From: Spongiactinospora sp. TRM90649
GTDB taxonomy: Bacteria > Actinomycetota > Actinomycetes > Streptosporangiales > Streptosporangiaceae
Length of the DNA: 64,000 bases
NCBI RefSeq assembly: GCF_029382225.1
Contig: NZ_JARLTC010000021.1
Location: forward strand, 124,001-188,000
Direction: 5' to 3'
Shown: piece after piece, positions 16,282 to 25,103 of the stretch
Layout: each line of letters starts with the position of its first letter
Numbering within the stretch: the first letter of the stretch is position 1
Position numbers and translations under genes: made by a program
Notes under the pieces: model-generated
Seen by the model: the letters and a program-made list of their open reading frames with translations, nothing else
Databases searched by the model: none
What the model was told of the DNA's origin: nothing

Positions 16282-17845
16282 CCCGAGGGCCACCGTGCTG
16301 GTGGTGGACGACACCCAGACCAAGCGCTACATCCTGTCGAGCTGGCTGCGCCGCGCCGGTCACCAGGTCGTCGAGGCGTCCGGGGGCGAGGAGGCGCTCA
16401 CCAGGGTGGCCGAGCTGCGGCCCGACCTGGTGGTGCTCGACGTCCGGCTGCCCGACATCGACGGCTTCGAGGTGTGCGAGCGGATCAAGGCCGATCCGGG
16501 CACCTCCTCGACACCCGTCATCCAGATCTCCGGCAAGGCCGTCACGCCCGCCGACCGCACCGAGGGGCTGGAGCGCGGCGCCGACGCCTACCTGTCCGAG
16601 CCGGTGGAGCCGCAGGAGTTCACCGCCACCGTCGAGGCGACGCTGCGCTACTACCGGGCGCGGCAGCGGGCCGAGCTGATGGCCGCCCGCCTGGCCCGGC
16701 TCGCCGAGATCTCCTTGAAGATCAACGAGGCGGAGACCTTCGACCACCTGCTGCACGTGGCCGTGGTGGGCGCGGCGGGGCTGCTGGAACGCCACACCGA
16801 GGTGCTGGCGCTGCCGCCCGACGGCCGGCTCCGCAGCTACGGCGCGCACCCCGGCCGCACCGCGATCGCCAAGATGACCGTGCCGGACTCGCTCAACCGG
16901 TTCCGCAAGCTGGACGCCACCGACCAGGCGGGCATCACCACGATCACGCTCGACCCAGCCGACTGGCCGGCCGCGACCGGGGCCGACCCCACCGTCGCCG
17001 GGTGGGGCATCCTGTGCCGCACCAAGCAGGGCAGGCCGCCCGTCTACCTGGGCGTGCGGACGCAGGCGCCGCTCGACTCCGACGAGGTCAACCTGCTGCG
17101 CCAGCTCGGCCAGGCGCTGGCGCTGGCCGTGGACGCGCTGCGGGTGTTCACCGAGGAGCACACCATCGCGCTCACCCTGCAGCGCAGCCTGCTGCCCAGG
17201 CGCCTGCCCGAGGTGCCCGGCCTGTCGTTCGCGGTGCGGTACCAGCCCGCCGCGGACAACGTGGAGATCGGCGGCGACTTCTACGAGGTGCTGCCGCTGG
17301 GCGACCGGCTGCTGGTGGCGATAGGAGACGTGGCGGGCCACTCGCTGTACGCGGCGACCGTGATGGCCGAGCTGCGGCACGCGCTGCGCGCGTCGATCAT
17401 CGGCTCGGCCGACCTCGCCCGCACGCTCACGCTGCTGAACAAGGTCCTACTCCGCTACCACCCGGGGATGACGGCGACCGTCTGCCTGCTGGTCATCGAC
17501 CCGGCCACCGGCGAGGTGGAGCTGGCCAACGCCGGGCACATCCCGCCGCTGCTGGTGAACGGCGAAACCGAGTACCACCGGTTCGGCAACCTGCTGCTCG
17601 GCGTCGCGGACGAGGAGTACCGGGTGGACCGCATCCACCTGGCGCCGGGCGGCAGCATCGTGCTGTTCACCGATGGGCTGGTCGAGGACCCCGCCACGCC
17701 GCTGGACGAGAACCTGGAGGTGGTCAGGAAGCTGTCGGAGTCGATCGACGACGACCTCGACGGCTTCTGCGACCGGCTCGCGCGGCGGTTCGGCCCGCGG
17801 ACGGACGACGTCGCGCTGGTGGCCCTGCGGCGGCCTCAGCGCTGA
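16274..17845 (+). CDS. REC-GAF-PP2C response-regulator phosphatase (RsbU/RsbP-like)
   Basis: 523 residues: receiver domain about 5-125 with phospho-acceptor Asp56 (VVLDVRLPDIDG), GAF-like domain about 140-290, and SpoIIE-type PP2C phosphatase about 300-520 (QRSLLPRRLPEVPGLSFAVRYQPA, GGDFYEV, GDVAGHSLYAA, ANAGHIPPLL, LFTDGLVE). The PP2C domain should dephosphorylate an anti-anti-sigma STAS protein and so release a sigma factor. It is the last gene of the rsb operon; phosphorylation by the adjacent hybrid kinase is the natural guess. It converges on, and overlaps by 10 bases, the RsbW-like gene. One receiver residue pattern is unusual (YLSEPVEP where KP is normal). Confidence 0.93.
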   Translation: MPDPRATVLVVDDTQTKRYILSSWLRRAGHQVVEASGGEEALTRVAELRPDLVVLDVRLPDIDGFEVCERIKADPGTSSTPVIQISGKAVTPADRTEGLERGADAYLSEPVEPQEFTATVEATLRYYRARQRAELMAARLARLAEISLKINEAETFDHLLHVAVVGAAGLLERHTEVLALPPDGRLRSYGAHPGRTAIAKMTVPDSLNRFRKLDATDQAGITTITLDPADWPAATGADPTVAGWGILCRTKQGRPPVYLGVRTQAPLDSDEVNLLRQLGQALALAVDALRVFTEEHTIALTLQRSLLPRRLPEVPGLSFAVRYQPAADNVEIGGDFYEVLPLGDRLLVAIGDVAGHSLYAATVMAELRHALRASIIGSADLARTLTLLNKVLLRYHPGMTATVCLLVIDPATGEVELANAGHIPPLLVNGETEYHRFGNLLLGVADEEYRVDRIHLAPGGSIVLFTDGLVEDPATPLDENLEVVRKLSESIDDDLDGFCDRLARRFGPRTDDVALVALRRPQR

Positions 17846-18258
17846 CCGGGGACGGCCCGGCGGTCGAACCGCATCGTCACGGTGGTGCCGGCCGTACCGG
17901 TGTCCAGGTCGAGGACGGAGGCCATCCGGCGGGCCACCCACAGTCCCATGCCCCGGGTGGGGAACGGCCCGGGGGCGGCCTGCCCTGCCGGGGAGGGCCG
18001 CCACGCGCCGTCGTCGTGGACCTGGACGACCAGGTGACCGTCCTCGTCCCAGACGCGGACGCTCGCGGTCTCCGCGCCGTGCGTGACCGCGTTGGTGGTC
18101 ACCTCGTTGACCGCCAGCACGAACCCGGCGATCCAGTCGTCGCCCATGCCGAGCCGCCGGGCGAAGCCACCGGCGAGATCGCGTACGGCGGCCAGCCCCG
18201 ATAACCCGAAGGCCATCAGGGATCGCGCGGAAACGGGCGGATGGCCGCTCTCCTTCAC
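17836..18258 (-). CDS. RsbW-like anti-sigma serine kinase (ATPase)
   Basis: 140 residues, one HATPase_c_2 domain: AVNEVTTNAVTHGAETASVRV (N-box), VHDDGAWRPSP (degenerate G1) and TRGMGLWVARRMASVLDLD (G2). Proteins of this group bind a sigma factor or phosphorylate a STAS antagonist; many actinomycete copies have unknown targets. It reads against the rsb operon and overlaps its last 10 bases, so transcription of either could affect the other. No sigma-factor or separate anti-anti-sigma gene lies in the window, so the partner must be encoded elsewhere. Confidence 0.85.
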   Translation of the reverse strand: MKESGHPPVSARSLMAFGLSGLAAVRDLAGGFARRLGMGDDWIAGFVLAVNEVTTNAVTHGAETASVRVWDEDGHLVVQVHDDGAWRPSPAGQAAPGPFPTRGMGLWVARRMASVLDLDTGTAGTTVTMRFDRRAVPGQR

Positions 18259-18648
18259 AGAACCCGCCTCACCTGGGAATCCACCTCAGCACGCCGCCCG
18301 CGGTCAGGCACGGCCGAGTACGGCACGTTTCGCGTGAGAGCCCGTCCGCCACCTTAGGGGAACCTCTCGGCCCCGCTCCAGCCCCATGCGTACACCCGGT
18401 GTACGGTCCTCGGTCGATTTACGTATGGCTACCGATAGCCTTACGGATTTTTCTGAGCGGGGTCACCCCTTAGCGTCATGCGGCACAGGGCGAAGCGGGT
18501 CGATCACCCCCCATGACCTTCGACGCCCTGCAAACATCCTTCACCCCCCGTTTCCCGTTACCGCACCGCCGGGCGACCCCCGGCGGTGCGGTGGCCGCTG
18601 GCCGCCGATCGGCGGCCTGGCCTGGGAGAGCCGAAAGGACAACAGCAC
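18259..18648. promoter_or_regulatory. 390-bp divergent intergenic region with structured protease leader
   Basis: Holds the start regions of the RsbW-like gene (leftward) and the protease gene (rightward). Two strong hairpins lie close to the protease start: GCACCGCCGGG 18563-18573 with CCCGGCGGTGC 18579-18589 (11-bp stem), and an 18-base perfect palindrome GGCCGCCGATCGGCGGCC at 18600-18617. A smaller dyad GGCTA/TAGCC lies near 18427-18440. The two strong hairpins would sit in the 5' untranslated RNA ahead of the GAAAGGAC ribosome site. Confidence 0.45.
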
Positions 18649-21600
18649 GTGAAACGCAGAACCTTAGTCGCGGCGGCGCTCGGCGCCGCCGTGGTCGCGT
18701 CGACGGCGCTACCGGCGTCGTCGGCCCTCGCGGCCCCACCAGGGGCCAAGCCCACCACCGCGCGGATCACCAAGTCCGCGGCCGACCCCAAGTCGCTCGC
18801 CGCGGCCGTCGCCGACCAGGCGGTCTCCGCCAGGGTCGATGAACTGCGCCGGGGTCCCAGCGAGGAGTACCGCCGCCTGAACGTCACACCGGGCGCCGGC
18901 GGCATGTACTTCGTGGCGTACGAGCGCACCTACAAGGGACTTCCCGTGGTCGGCGGCGACGCCGTCGTCGTGACGGACTCCGCCGGCAACGTGCGCGACA
19001 CCACCGCCGCCTCCGGGCCGAGCCCGGACAACGTGCCGACCAAGGCGAAGATCGACGCCGCGCAGGCGCTGAAGACCGCCAAGACCAGGCTGAGCAGGGT
19101 CGACGACAGCGCCGCCCCGCGCCTGGTCGTCCTGGCGTGGGACAAGCCGACGCTGGTCTGGGAGGCCGTGGTCTCCGGCGTCGCCAAGGACAAGCCGAGC
19201 AAGCAGCACGTCTTCGTGGACGCGAAGTCGGGCAAGATCGTCGACTCCTACGACGAGGTCCGGGCCGGCACCGGCAACAGCCGCTACAACGGCAATTCGG
19301 TGACCATCGACACCAGCGGCTCGGGCAGCTCGTACTCGATGACGGACACGACCCGGCCGGGCATCAGCTGCGGCGGCCAGGGCGGCACCGCCTACACCGG
19401 AACGGACGACTCCTGGGGCACCGGCTCGGGTACCAACCTGGAGACCGCCTGCGTCGACGCCCTGTTCGGCGTGCAGAAGGAATGGAACATGCTGCGCGAC
19501 TGGCTGGGTCGCAACGGCATCAACGGAAGCGGTCGCGGCTTCCCCGCTCGCGTCGGCCTGAACGAGGTCAACGCGTACTGGAACGGCAGCTACACCAACT
19601 TCGGGCACAACCAGGCCAACTCCCTGCAGGCCACCCCCATCGACGTGGTGGCGCACGAGTACGGCCACGCGATCTTCCAGACCACGCCCGGTGGCGCCGG
19701 TTCCGGCAACGAGAACGGCGGTATCAACGAGGGCACCGGTGACATCTTCGGCGCCCTGACCGAGCACTACGTCAACCACCCGGCCACCTACGACGAGCCC
19801 GACTACCTCGTCGGCGAAGAGGTCAACCTGGTCGGCCGGGGCCCGATCCGCAACATGTACAATCCGAGCCTGGTGGGCAACGACCCGAACTGCTACTCGT
19901 CGCAGATCCCGAACACCGAGGTCCACGCGGCGGCCGGCCCGCTGAACCACTGGTTCTACCTGCTGGCCGAGGGCAGCAGCCCCGGCGGTGGCAAGCCGAA
20001 CAGCCCGATCTGCTCCGGTGGCCCGTCCTCGGTGACCGGAATCGGCATCCAGAAGGCCGGCAAGATCTTCATGGGCGCGCTCAACCGCAAGACGTCGAGC
20101 TGGCGGTACGTCAACGTCCGCTCCGCCTCGATGGCCGCGGTCGTCGAGCTGTACGGCGCCAACAGCGCGGAGTGCAACGCCACCAAGGCCGCGTGGTCCG
20201 CCGTGGCCGTGCCGACCCAGTCCGGAGAGCCGGCCTGTGGCACCCCCGGCAACGACTGGAGCATCGGGCTGAACCCGGCCTCCGGCACCGCGCAGCCGGG
20301 CAACTCCATCTCCACCACGGTCACCACCCAGACCGTCTCCGGCAGCCCGCAGTCGGTGACCTTCGCCGCCTCCAACGTGCCCAGCGGCGTCTCGGTGTCC
20401 TTCAACCCGACCACGGTGACCTCGGGCGCCAACTCGACCATGACGGTCAACGTCGGCGCCAACGTCTCGCCCGGCCCCTACCAGATCACCGTCAACGGCG
20501 CGGGCAACCCCGTGCACAGCGTGGTCTTCAACCTCCAGGTCGGCGACGGCGGCCCCGGCGGCAACGATCCTCCGGACGTCAGCCTCAGCAACGTCAAGGC
20601 TCACCTGACCCAGTTCGGCTCGATCGCCAGCAGCAACGGCGGCAACCGCCGTTCCACCGGCGCCGGCTACACCGCCTCGGTGACCTATGTCGAGAACAAG
20701 CTGCGCGCGGCGGGTTACACCGTCGTCCGCCAGCCCTGCACCTCGGGCTGCACCGCCGGCTCGGGTCCCAACCTGATCGCCGACTGGCCCGGTGGTGACG
20801 AGAACCAGACCATCATGGCCGGCGCCCACCTCGACGGCGTCTCGGCCGGACCCGGCATCAACGACAACGCGTCCGGTTCCAGCGCCCTGCTGGAGGTCGC
20901 GCTCACCCTGGCCGCGCAGCGGCCCACCCTGTCCAAGCACGTGCGCTTCGGCTGGTGGACCGACGAGGAGCAGGGCCTGAACGGCTCGCGCTTCTACGTC
21001 AACTCGCTGAGCTCCACCGAGCGCGCCAAGATCAAGATCTACCACAACTACGACATGGTGGGCTCGCGCAACGGCGGCTACTTCATCAACAACATCAGCA
21101 CCGCCGCCGCGGCCGACCTGCGGGCCTTCTACACCGCGCTCAGCCTCGCACCCGAGGAGAACGTCGAGGGCGCCAACCGCTCCGACGACGCCTCCTTCCG
21201 CAACGCCGGCATCGCCACCTCCGGTGTCGCGGCGGGCGCGAGCGCCATCAAGAGCCAGGCGCAGGCCAGCAAGTGGGGCGGCACCGCGAACGCGGCGTAC
21301 GACTCCTGCTACCACTCGGCGTGCGACACCACCAGCAACATCAACGACACGATCCTGGACCGGGCGTCCGACGCGGCGGCCTACGCGATCTGGAAGTACG
21401 CCGTCGGCGGCCCCTCGCCCGACCGCAACTTCACGGTCTCGCTGAACCCGTCGTCCGGCAGTGTCAACCCGGGCCAGCAGGCCACCGCCACGGTCAACAC
21501 CCAGACCACCTCCGGCACGGCCCAGACGGTGAACCTGTCGGCCACCGGCCTGCCCAGCGGCGCCACGGCGAACTTCAACCCGCCGTCGGTGACCTCCGGC

Positions 21601-22071
21601 AACTCCTCCAGCCTGACCATCTCGACCTCGTCCACCACCCCGCCCGGCACGTACAACGTGACCGTCACGGGCACCGGCGAGACCACCACGCGCACGGCGA
21701 CCTACGCGCTGACCGTGCAGGGTGACACCGGTGGCAGGACCTTCACCAACGACACCAACTACATGATCTACGACTACGGCACGGTGCAGAGCCCGATCAA
21801 CTCCACGGCGACGGGCGCCGCCTCGTCCCCGGTCCGGGTGAGCATCTCGATCAACCACACCTGCGCCGAGGACCTGGACATCCTGCTCCGCGGGCCGAAC
21901 GGTCAGTGGTACGCGGTGGACCGCTACGGCGGCACGAGCTGCACGCCGTACGGCACCCGCACCTACTCCGTGCCGGTCAGCCAGCAGGCACGTGGCCAGT
22001 GGCTCCTGTACATCCAGGACGTGTACCCCGGTGACACCGGTTACCTGGACTCCTGGAGCGTAACCGTCTAA
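18649..22071 (+). CDS. secreted M4 metalloprotease fused to M28 aminopeptidase and P domain
   Basis: 1,140 residues from GTG 18649 (GAAAGGAC upstream). Signal peptide about 1-30 (MKRRTLVAAALGAAVVASTAL). FTP/PepSY propeptide about 40-200. Thermolysin-like M4 domain about 215-530 with zinc site HEYGH at 336-340 and downstream NEGTGDIFGAL glutamate. Ig-like linker about 535-635. M28 aminopeptidase domain about 642-920 closely like Streptomyces griseus aminopeptidase: His727 in GAHLDGVS, GINDNASG, EE at 773-774, YDMVGS and CYHSACD, so all zinc ligands appear present. Second Ig-like repeat about 927-1024, then a proprotein-convertase P domain to the end. Likely an extracellular protein-degrading enzyme with both endo- and aminopeptidase activity. 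One chain holding both is unusual. Confidence 0.93.
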   Translation: MKRRTLVAAALGAAVVASTALPASSALAAPPGAKPTTARITKSAADPKSLAAAVADQAVSARVDELRRGPSEEYRRLNVTPGAGGMYFVAYERTYKGLPVVGGDAVVVTDSAGNVRDTTAASGPSPDNVPTKAKIDAAQALKTAKTRLSRVDDSAAPRLVVLAWDKPTLVWEAVVSGVAKDKPSKQHVFVDAKSGKIVDSYDEVRAGTGNSRYNGNSVTIDTSGSGSSYSMTDTTRPGISCGGQGGTAYTGTDDSWGTGSGTNLETACVDALFGVQKEWNMLRDWLGRNGINGSGRGFPARVGLNEVNAYWNGSYTNFGHNQANSLQATPIDVVAHEYGHAIFQTTPGGAGSGNENGGINEGTGDIFGALTEHYVNHPATYDEPDYLVGEEVNLVGRGPIRNMYNPSLVGNDPNCYSSQIPNTEVHAAAGPLNHWFYLLAEGSSPGGGKPNSPICSGGPSSVTGIGIQKAGKIFMGALNRKTSSWRYVNVRSASMAAVVELYGANSAECNATKAAWSAVAVPTQSGEPACGTPGNDWSIGLNPASGTAQPGNSISTTVTTQTVSGSPQSVTFAASNVPSGVSVSFNPTTVTSGANSTMTVNVGANVSPGPYQITVNGAGNPVHSVVFNLQVGDGGPGGNDPPDVSLSNVKAHLTQFGSIASSNGGNRRSTGAGYTASVTYVENKLRAAGYTVVRQPCTSGCTAGSGPNLIADWPGGDENQTIMAGAHLDGVSAGPGINDNASGSSALLEVALTLAAQRPTLSKHVRFGWWTDEEQGLNGSRFYVNSLSSTERAKIKIYHNYDMVGSRNGGYFINNISTAAAADLRAFYTALSLAPEENVEGANRSDDASFRNAGIATSGVAAGASAIKSQAQASKWGGTANAAYDSCYHSACDTTSNINDTILDRASDAAAYAIWKYAVGGPSPDRNFTVSLNPSSGSVNPGQQATATVNTQTTSGTAQTVNLSATGLPSGATANFNPPSVTSGNSSSLTISTSSTTPPGTYNVTVTGTGETTTRTATYALTVQGDTGGRTFTNDTNYMIYDYGTVQSPINSTATGAASSPVRVSISINHTCAEDLDILLRGPNGQWYAVDRYGGTSCTPYGTRTYSVPVSQQARGQWLLYIQDVYPGDTGYLDSWSVTV

Positions 22072-22090
22072 GAGGAAGGGGGATCCCCGC

Positions 22091-22138
22091 CCCGGCCGGT
22101 GACAGCGTGCTTGCCCCAGTGCGCTGCCACCGGCCGGG
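22091..22138. terminator. bidirectional terminator between convergent genes
   Basis: CCCGGCCGGTG at 22091-22101 pairs with CACCGGCCGGG at 22128-22138; the inner arms GACAGCG and CGCTGC extend the stem. It lies in the 85-base gap between the protease and the leftward LAL regulator. No clear T-run follows, as is common for actinomycete hairpin terminators. Confidence 0.7.
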
Positions 22139-22156
22139 ACCTTGCCGGATCGGGGT

Positions 22157-25000
22157 CTAGTCGGGCGGACGCACCTCACCGCGCGACCGGACGCCGAGCT
22201 TGCGAAGGACGCTCGCCACGTGGGTGTCCACCGTTCGCCGGGACAGGAACAGCACCTCGGCGATCTCCCTGTTCGTCCGGCCGAGCCCGACCAGCCTGGC
22301 CACTTCCCGCTCTCTCGGAGAAAGGGCGTTCCCCTTGCTCTTCTTCACCCTCGGCGGCGGACTGCCCGCGCCGATCTCGCGCAGGGTGCGACGACACCGC
22401 GCCGCGTCGTGGGTGGCTCCGAGCCCGGCGAAGCGCTCCGCCGCACCCCCCAGCAGCTCCGCCGCGCCCGGCCGGTCGCCGAGCCCGATCAGCGCCGTGG
22501 CCTCGGCCTCCGCCGTCCGCGCCGCGGTGAACGGCTTGGGCATCGCCTCGCAGCCCGCCCGCGCGGCCCCGAACAGCCGCGCGGCCTCCGCGAAGTCGCC
22601 TCCGTCGTACGCCAGGGTGCCGCGCGCGAATTCCAGCGCGGCCATCGCCGACGGCGCGGTACGGCCCGCCAGCCCCTCGGCGAACTCGTCCACGAGGCGG
22701 CGCGCGTCGGCCTGCCAGCCCGCCCGCAGCAGCGCCGCCACCGCGGAGGGCACCAGGTGATCGCCCCAGACCCAGACGCCCTTGCGGCGCAGCCTGGACA
22801 CCGCGCGGTCGACCTCGGCCAGCGCGTCCTGCAGGGAGTCGCGGGTCAGGTACAGCTCGACGAGCCCGCCGGAGGCCACGCACATGACCGGCAGGAACCC
22901 CGACTCCTCGTCGCGCAGCCCGGCCGCCAGGAAGTGCCCCTCGGCCTCCTCCCACTCGCCGCGCGCCGAGGACAGCATGCCGAGGACCAGCCGGGCGTCC
23001 ACCGCGAGCAGCGGCGTCTCCCTGGTCAGCTCGACCACGGCGGCGGCCCTCTCGCGCAGCCCCTCCCACTGGCCGCACAGCCAGTCCAGCCGCAGCTTGG
23101 ACACCTCGAACAGGTAGACCGGGTAGAGCGCGCCGGACTCCTCCGCGATGCGCCTGCCCTCCCCGGCGAACCGCCGCGCCTCGGTGTAGTGCCCGAGCGC
23201 GATGGCCGCGTCGTACAGGTTGGAATAGGCGCGGGCGGTCTGGCGGCGCACCGCCGCCGAGGGATCGCCGCCCGGCAGGGTCGCGACCAGGTCGAACGCC
23301 TCGGGCGCCCCCACCAGCATGGCGAAGGCCACCTTGTTGCCGTGGACGGCCGCGGCCTGCTCCGGGTCGCCCGCGGTGGCCACCAGCTTCTCGGCGCGCT
23401 CCATCCACTCGGAGTGCACGGTCAGCGACTCCTCGCCCCAGGACGGCATGGCCAGCAGGGCCAGGCCGCGCGCCGCGATCGCGGGACGGTGGTCCAGATC
23501 GACGAGGGCCGCCTGGATCTCCTTGCGTCCCTCCGCGACCGCGCCGCCCTGGTTGCTGAGCAGCACGCCCAGGTTGATCCGCGCCTCGCCGCGCACCTGG
23601 CGGGACAGGGTCTCGTCGACCAGCAGGTGGCGGAGCAGCCGGACCACCCTGCGGTGCGAGAGCCCGACGGCGGCGACCCGGCTGAGCCGCAGGACCAGCG
23701 AGCCCCGCGCGGAGGAGGGCAGCTCCGGGTCGGCGAGCATGCCCTCCAGCACCTCGACGGCGATCGGCATGTCGCCGACGGAGGCGGCGTGGGCGGCGGC
23801 GGCCGTGCCGTACCGCTGCCACGCCTCGAACTCGCCCGCGCGGCGGGCGTGGAAGGCGAGCTGGACCAGGGGCGGCGGATCCAGGGGGGCGAGCGCGGCC
23901 ATCGCCCGCTCGTGCCGCAGCCGCCGGTCGGGGCCGGGGGTCGAGTCGTAGACGGCCTGCTGGGCGAGGGTGTGGCGGAAGCCGTACCGGCCTTCGCGGT
24001 ACTCGTGCAGCACGCCCGCCTTCAGCGCCTCGCGCAGCCCGGTGCCGGAGGTGACGCCGCCGACGGCGGCGATCAGCGCCTCGCCCGCGGGGACGCGCAG
24101 CACCGCCGCCGCACGCACCGCGCTGAGCGCGGGCGGGGACAGGCCGGCCAGCCGTTCGGCGATCGCCTCGCGAAGCAGCAGGGGCACCGCCATGCCGTCC
24201 AGGGCGTCGGGCCCGGCGTCGGCGGCGAACGGGGCGCCCTCGCCGTCCTGCAACGACCGCAGGACCTCCTCGATCACGAACGGGATGCCCGCCGTGCGCT
24301 CCTGCAGTTTGTGCACGAAGCCGGTGTTCAGATCGGATCGGCCGAGCAGTGCCCCGGCGAGCTTGCCGACGTCGTCGGCGCCCAGCGGGCGCAGCGCGAT
24401 GACCCCGCTGCGGGTGCCGGGGGGACGCCGGTAGGCGCGCCCGAACGGCAGGCCGGGCACCGGAAGGTCCTCCCGCCGGTAGGTGACGATCATCGCCAGG
24501 CCGTCGGGAGGTTCGTCGGTCAGGAAACGCAGCAGGTCCCGGGTGCCGTCGTCGGCCCAGTGCAGGTCCTCGATCACCAGGACGGCCGGCGCGATCGCCG
24601 CCAGCAGCGCGTGCACCGCCCGGAACAGGCGGTGCCGCTCGGCCCTGGCGTCGTCGAGCGGTTGCAGCGACGGCGGCAGTTCTCCGGACAATTCCGGCAA
24701 ATACTCACGCAATGCCCCGATTACCGGGTTAAGCGCACGATCTGACAATCCCGACACGTGTCTCAACGCGTCGAATACAGGACCGTAAGGGAACGGCTCC
24801 CGGATCTGGTGGCAGTGTCCGAGCAGCACGGTGCGCTCCTCGGCGGGAAGGCCCCCGATGGCCGCGTGAACGAGACGCGTCTTACCGATCCCCGCCTCGC
24901 CTTCCAGCAGCGCCACGGCCGGCGGCAAGGTGATGACGTCCATGAGCGCGGTGAGTTCCGCGTCACGGCCGACGAGAACGGAAGCGGCGACACTCGCCAT
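22157..25000 (-). CDS. LAL-type (large ATP-binding) LuxR-family regulator
   Basis: 947 residues. N-terminal AAA/STAND ATPase with Walker A at residues 34-41 (GEAGIGKT) and a Walker B-like VLVIEDLHWAD near residue 145, as in MalT/LAL proteins. A long helical TPR-like middle (about 380-860) follows, then a C-terminal LuxR HTH in ALSPREREVARLVGLGRTNREIAEVLFLSRRTVDTHVASVLRKLGV. LAL proteins bind ATP and an inducer through the helical region, oligomerise and activate transcription, often of antibiotic or sugar genes. Its target is not evident: it converges on the protease gene and its promoter region (25001-25103) abuts the end of the beta-helix operon. Confidence 0.92.
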   Translation of the reverse strand: MASVAASVLVGRDAELTALMDVITLPPAVALLEGEAGIGKTRLVHAAIGGLPAEERTVLLGHCHQIREPFPYGPVFDALRHVSGLSDRALNPVIGALREYLPELSGELPPSLQPLDDARAERHRLFRAVHALLAAIAPAVLVIEDLHWADDGTRDLLRFLTDEPPDGLAMIVTYRREDLPVPGLPFGRAYRRPPGTRSGVIALRPLGADDVGKLAGALLGRSDLNTGFVHKLQERTAGIPFVIEEVLRSLQDGEGAPFAADAGPDALDGMAVPLLLREAIAERLAGLSPPALSAVRAAAVLRVPAGEALIAAVGGVTSGTGLREALKAGVLHEYREGRYGFRHTLAQQAVYDSTPGPDRRLRHERAMAALAPLDPPPLVQLAFHARRAGEFEAWQRYGTAAAAHAASVGDMPIAVEVLEGMLADPELPSSARGSLVLRLSRVAAVGLSHRRVVRLLRHLLVDETLSRQVRGEARINLGVLLSNQGGAVAEGRKEIQAALVDLDHRPAIAARGLALLAMPSWGEESLTVHSEWMERAEKLVATAGDPEQAAAVHGNKVAFAMLVGAPEAFDLVATLPGGDPSAAVRRQTARAYSNLYDAAIALGHYTEARRFAGEGRRIAEESGALYPVYLFEVSKLRLDWLCGQWEGLRERAAAVVELTRETPLLAVDARLVLGMLSSARGEWEEAEGHFLAAGLRDEESGFLPVMCVASGGLVELYLTRDSLQDALAEVDRAVSRLRRKGVWVWGDHLVPSAVAALLRAGWQADARRLVDEFAEGLAGRTAPSAMAALEFARGTLAYDGGDFAEAARLFGAARAGCEAMPKPFTAARTAEAEATALIGLGDRPGAAELLGGAAERFAGLGATHDAARCRRTLREIGAGSPPPRVKKSKGNALSPREREVARLVGLGRTNREIAEVLFLSRRTVDTHVASVLRKLGVRSRGEVRPPD

Positions 25001-25103
25001 CGGCGGCTCCGATATGGTCAGAACAGATCTGGATTACGGGGCCCCCTCCCGGTTTACTGTTATCCACTACCTTCCGTCCATCGGTCAACCCTCTGGGCTA
25101 CAT

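Noticed and set aside
18709..22179. A minus-strand open frame over 1,100 codons opposite the protease gene
   Set aside because: It mirrors the high third-position GC of the real gene, is Gly/Arg/Val-rich without domains, and the plus strand holds complete enzyme motifs.
22142..24745. A plus-strand open frame of about 867 codons opposite the LAL regulator
   Set aside because: Shadow of the regulator's codon bias; the minus strand has Walker A and LuxR HTH motifs.
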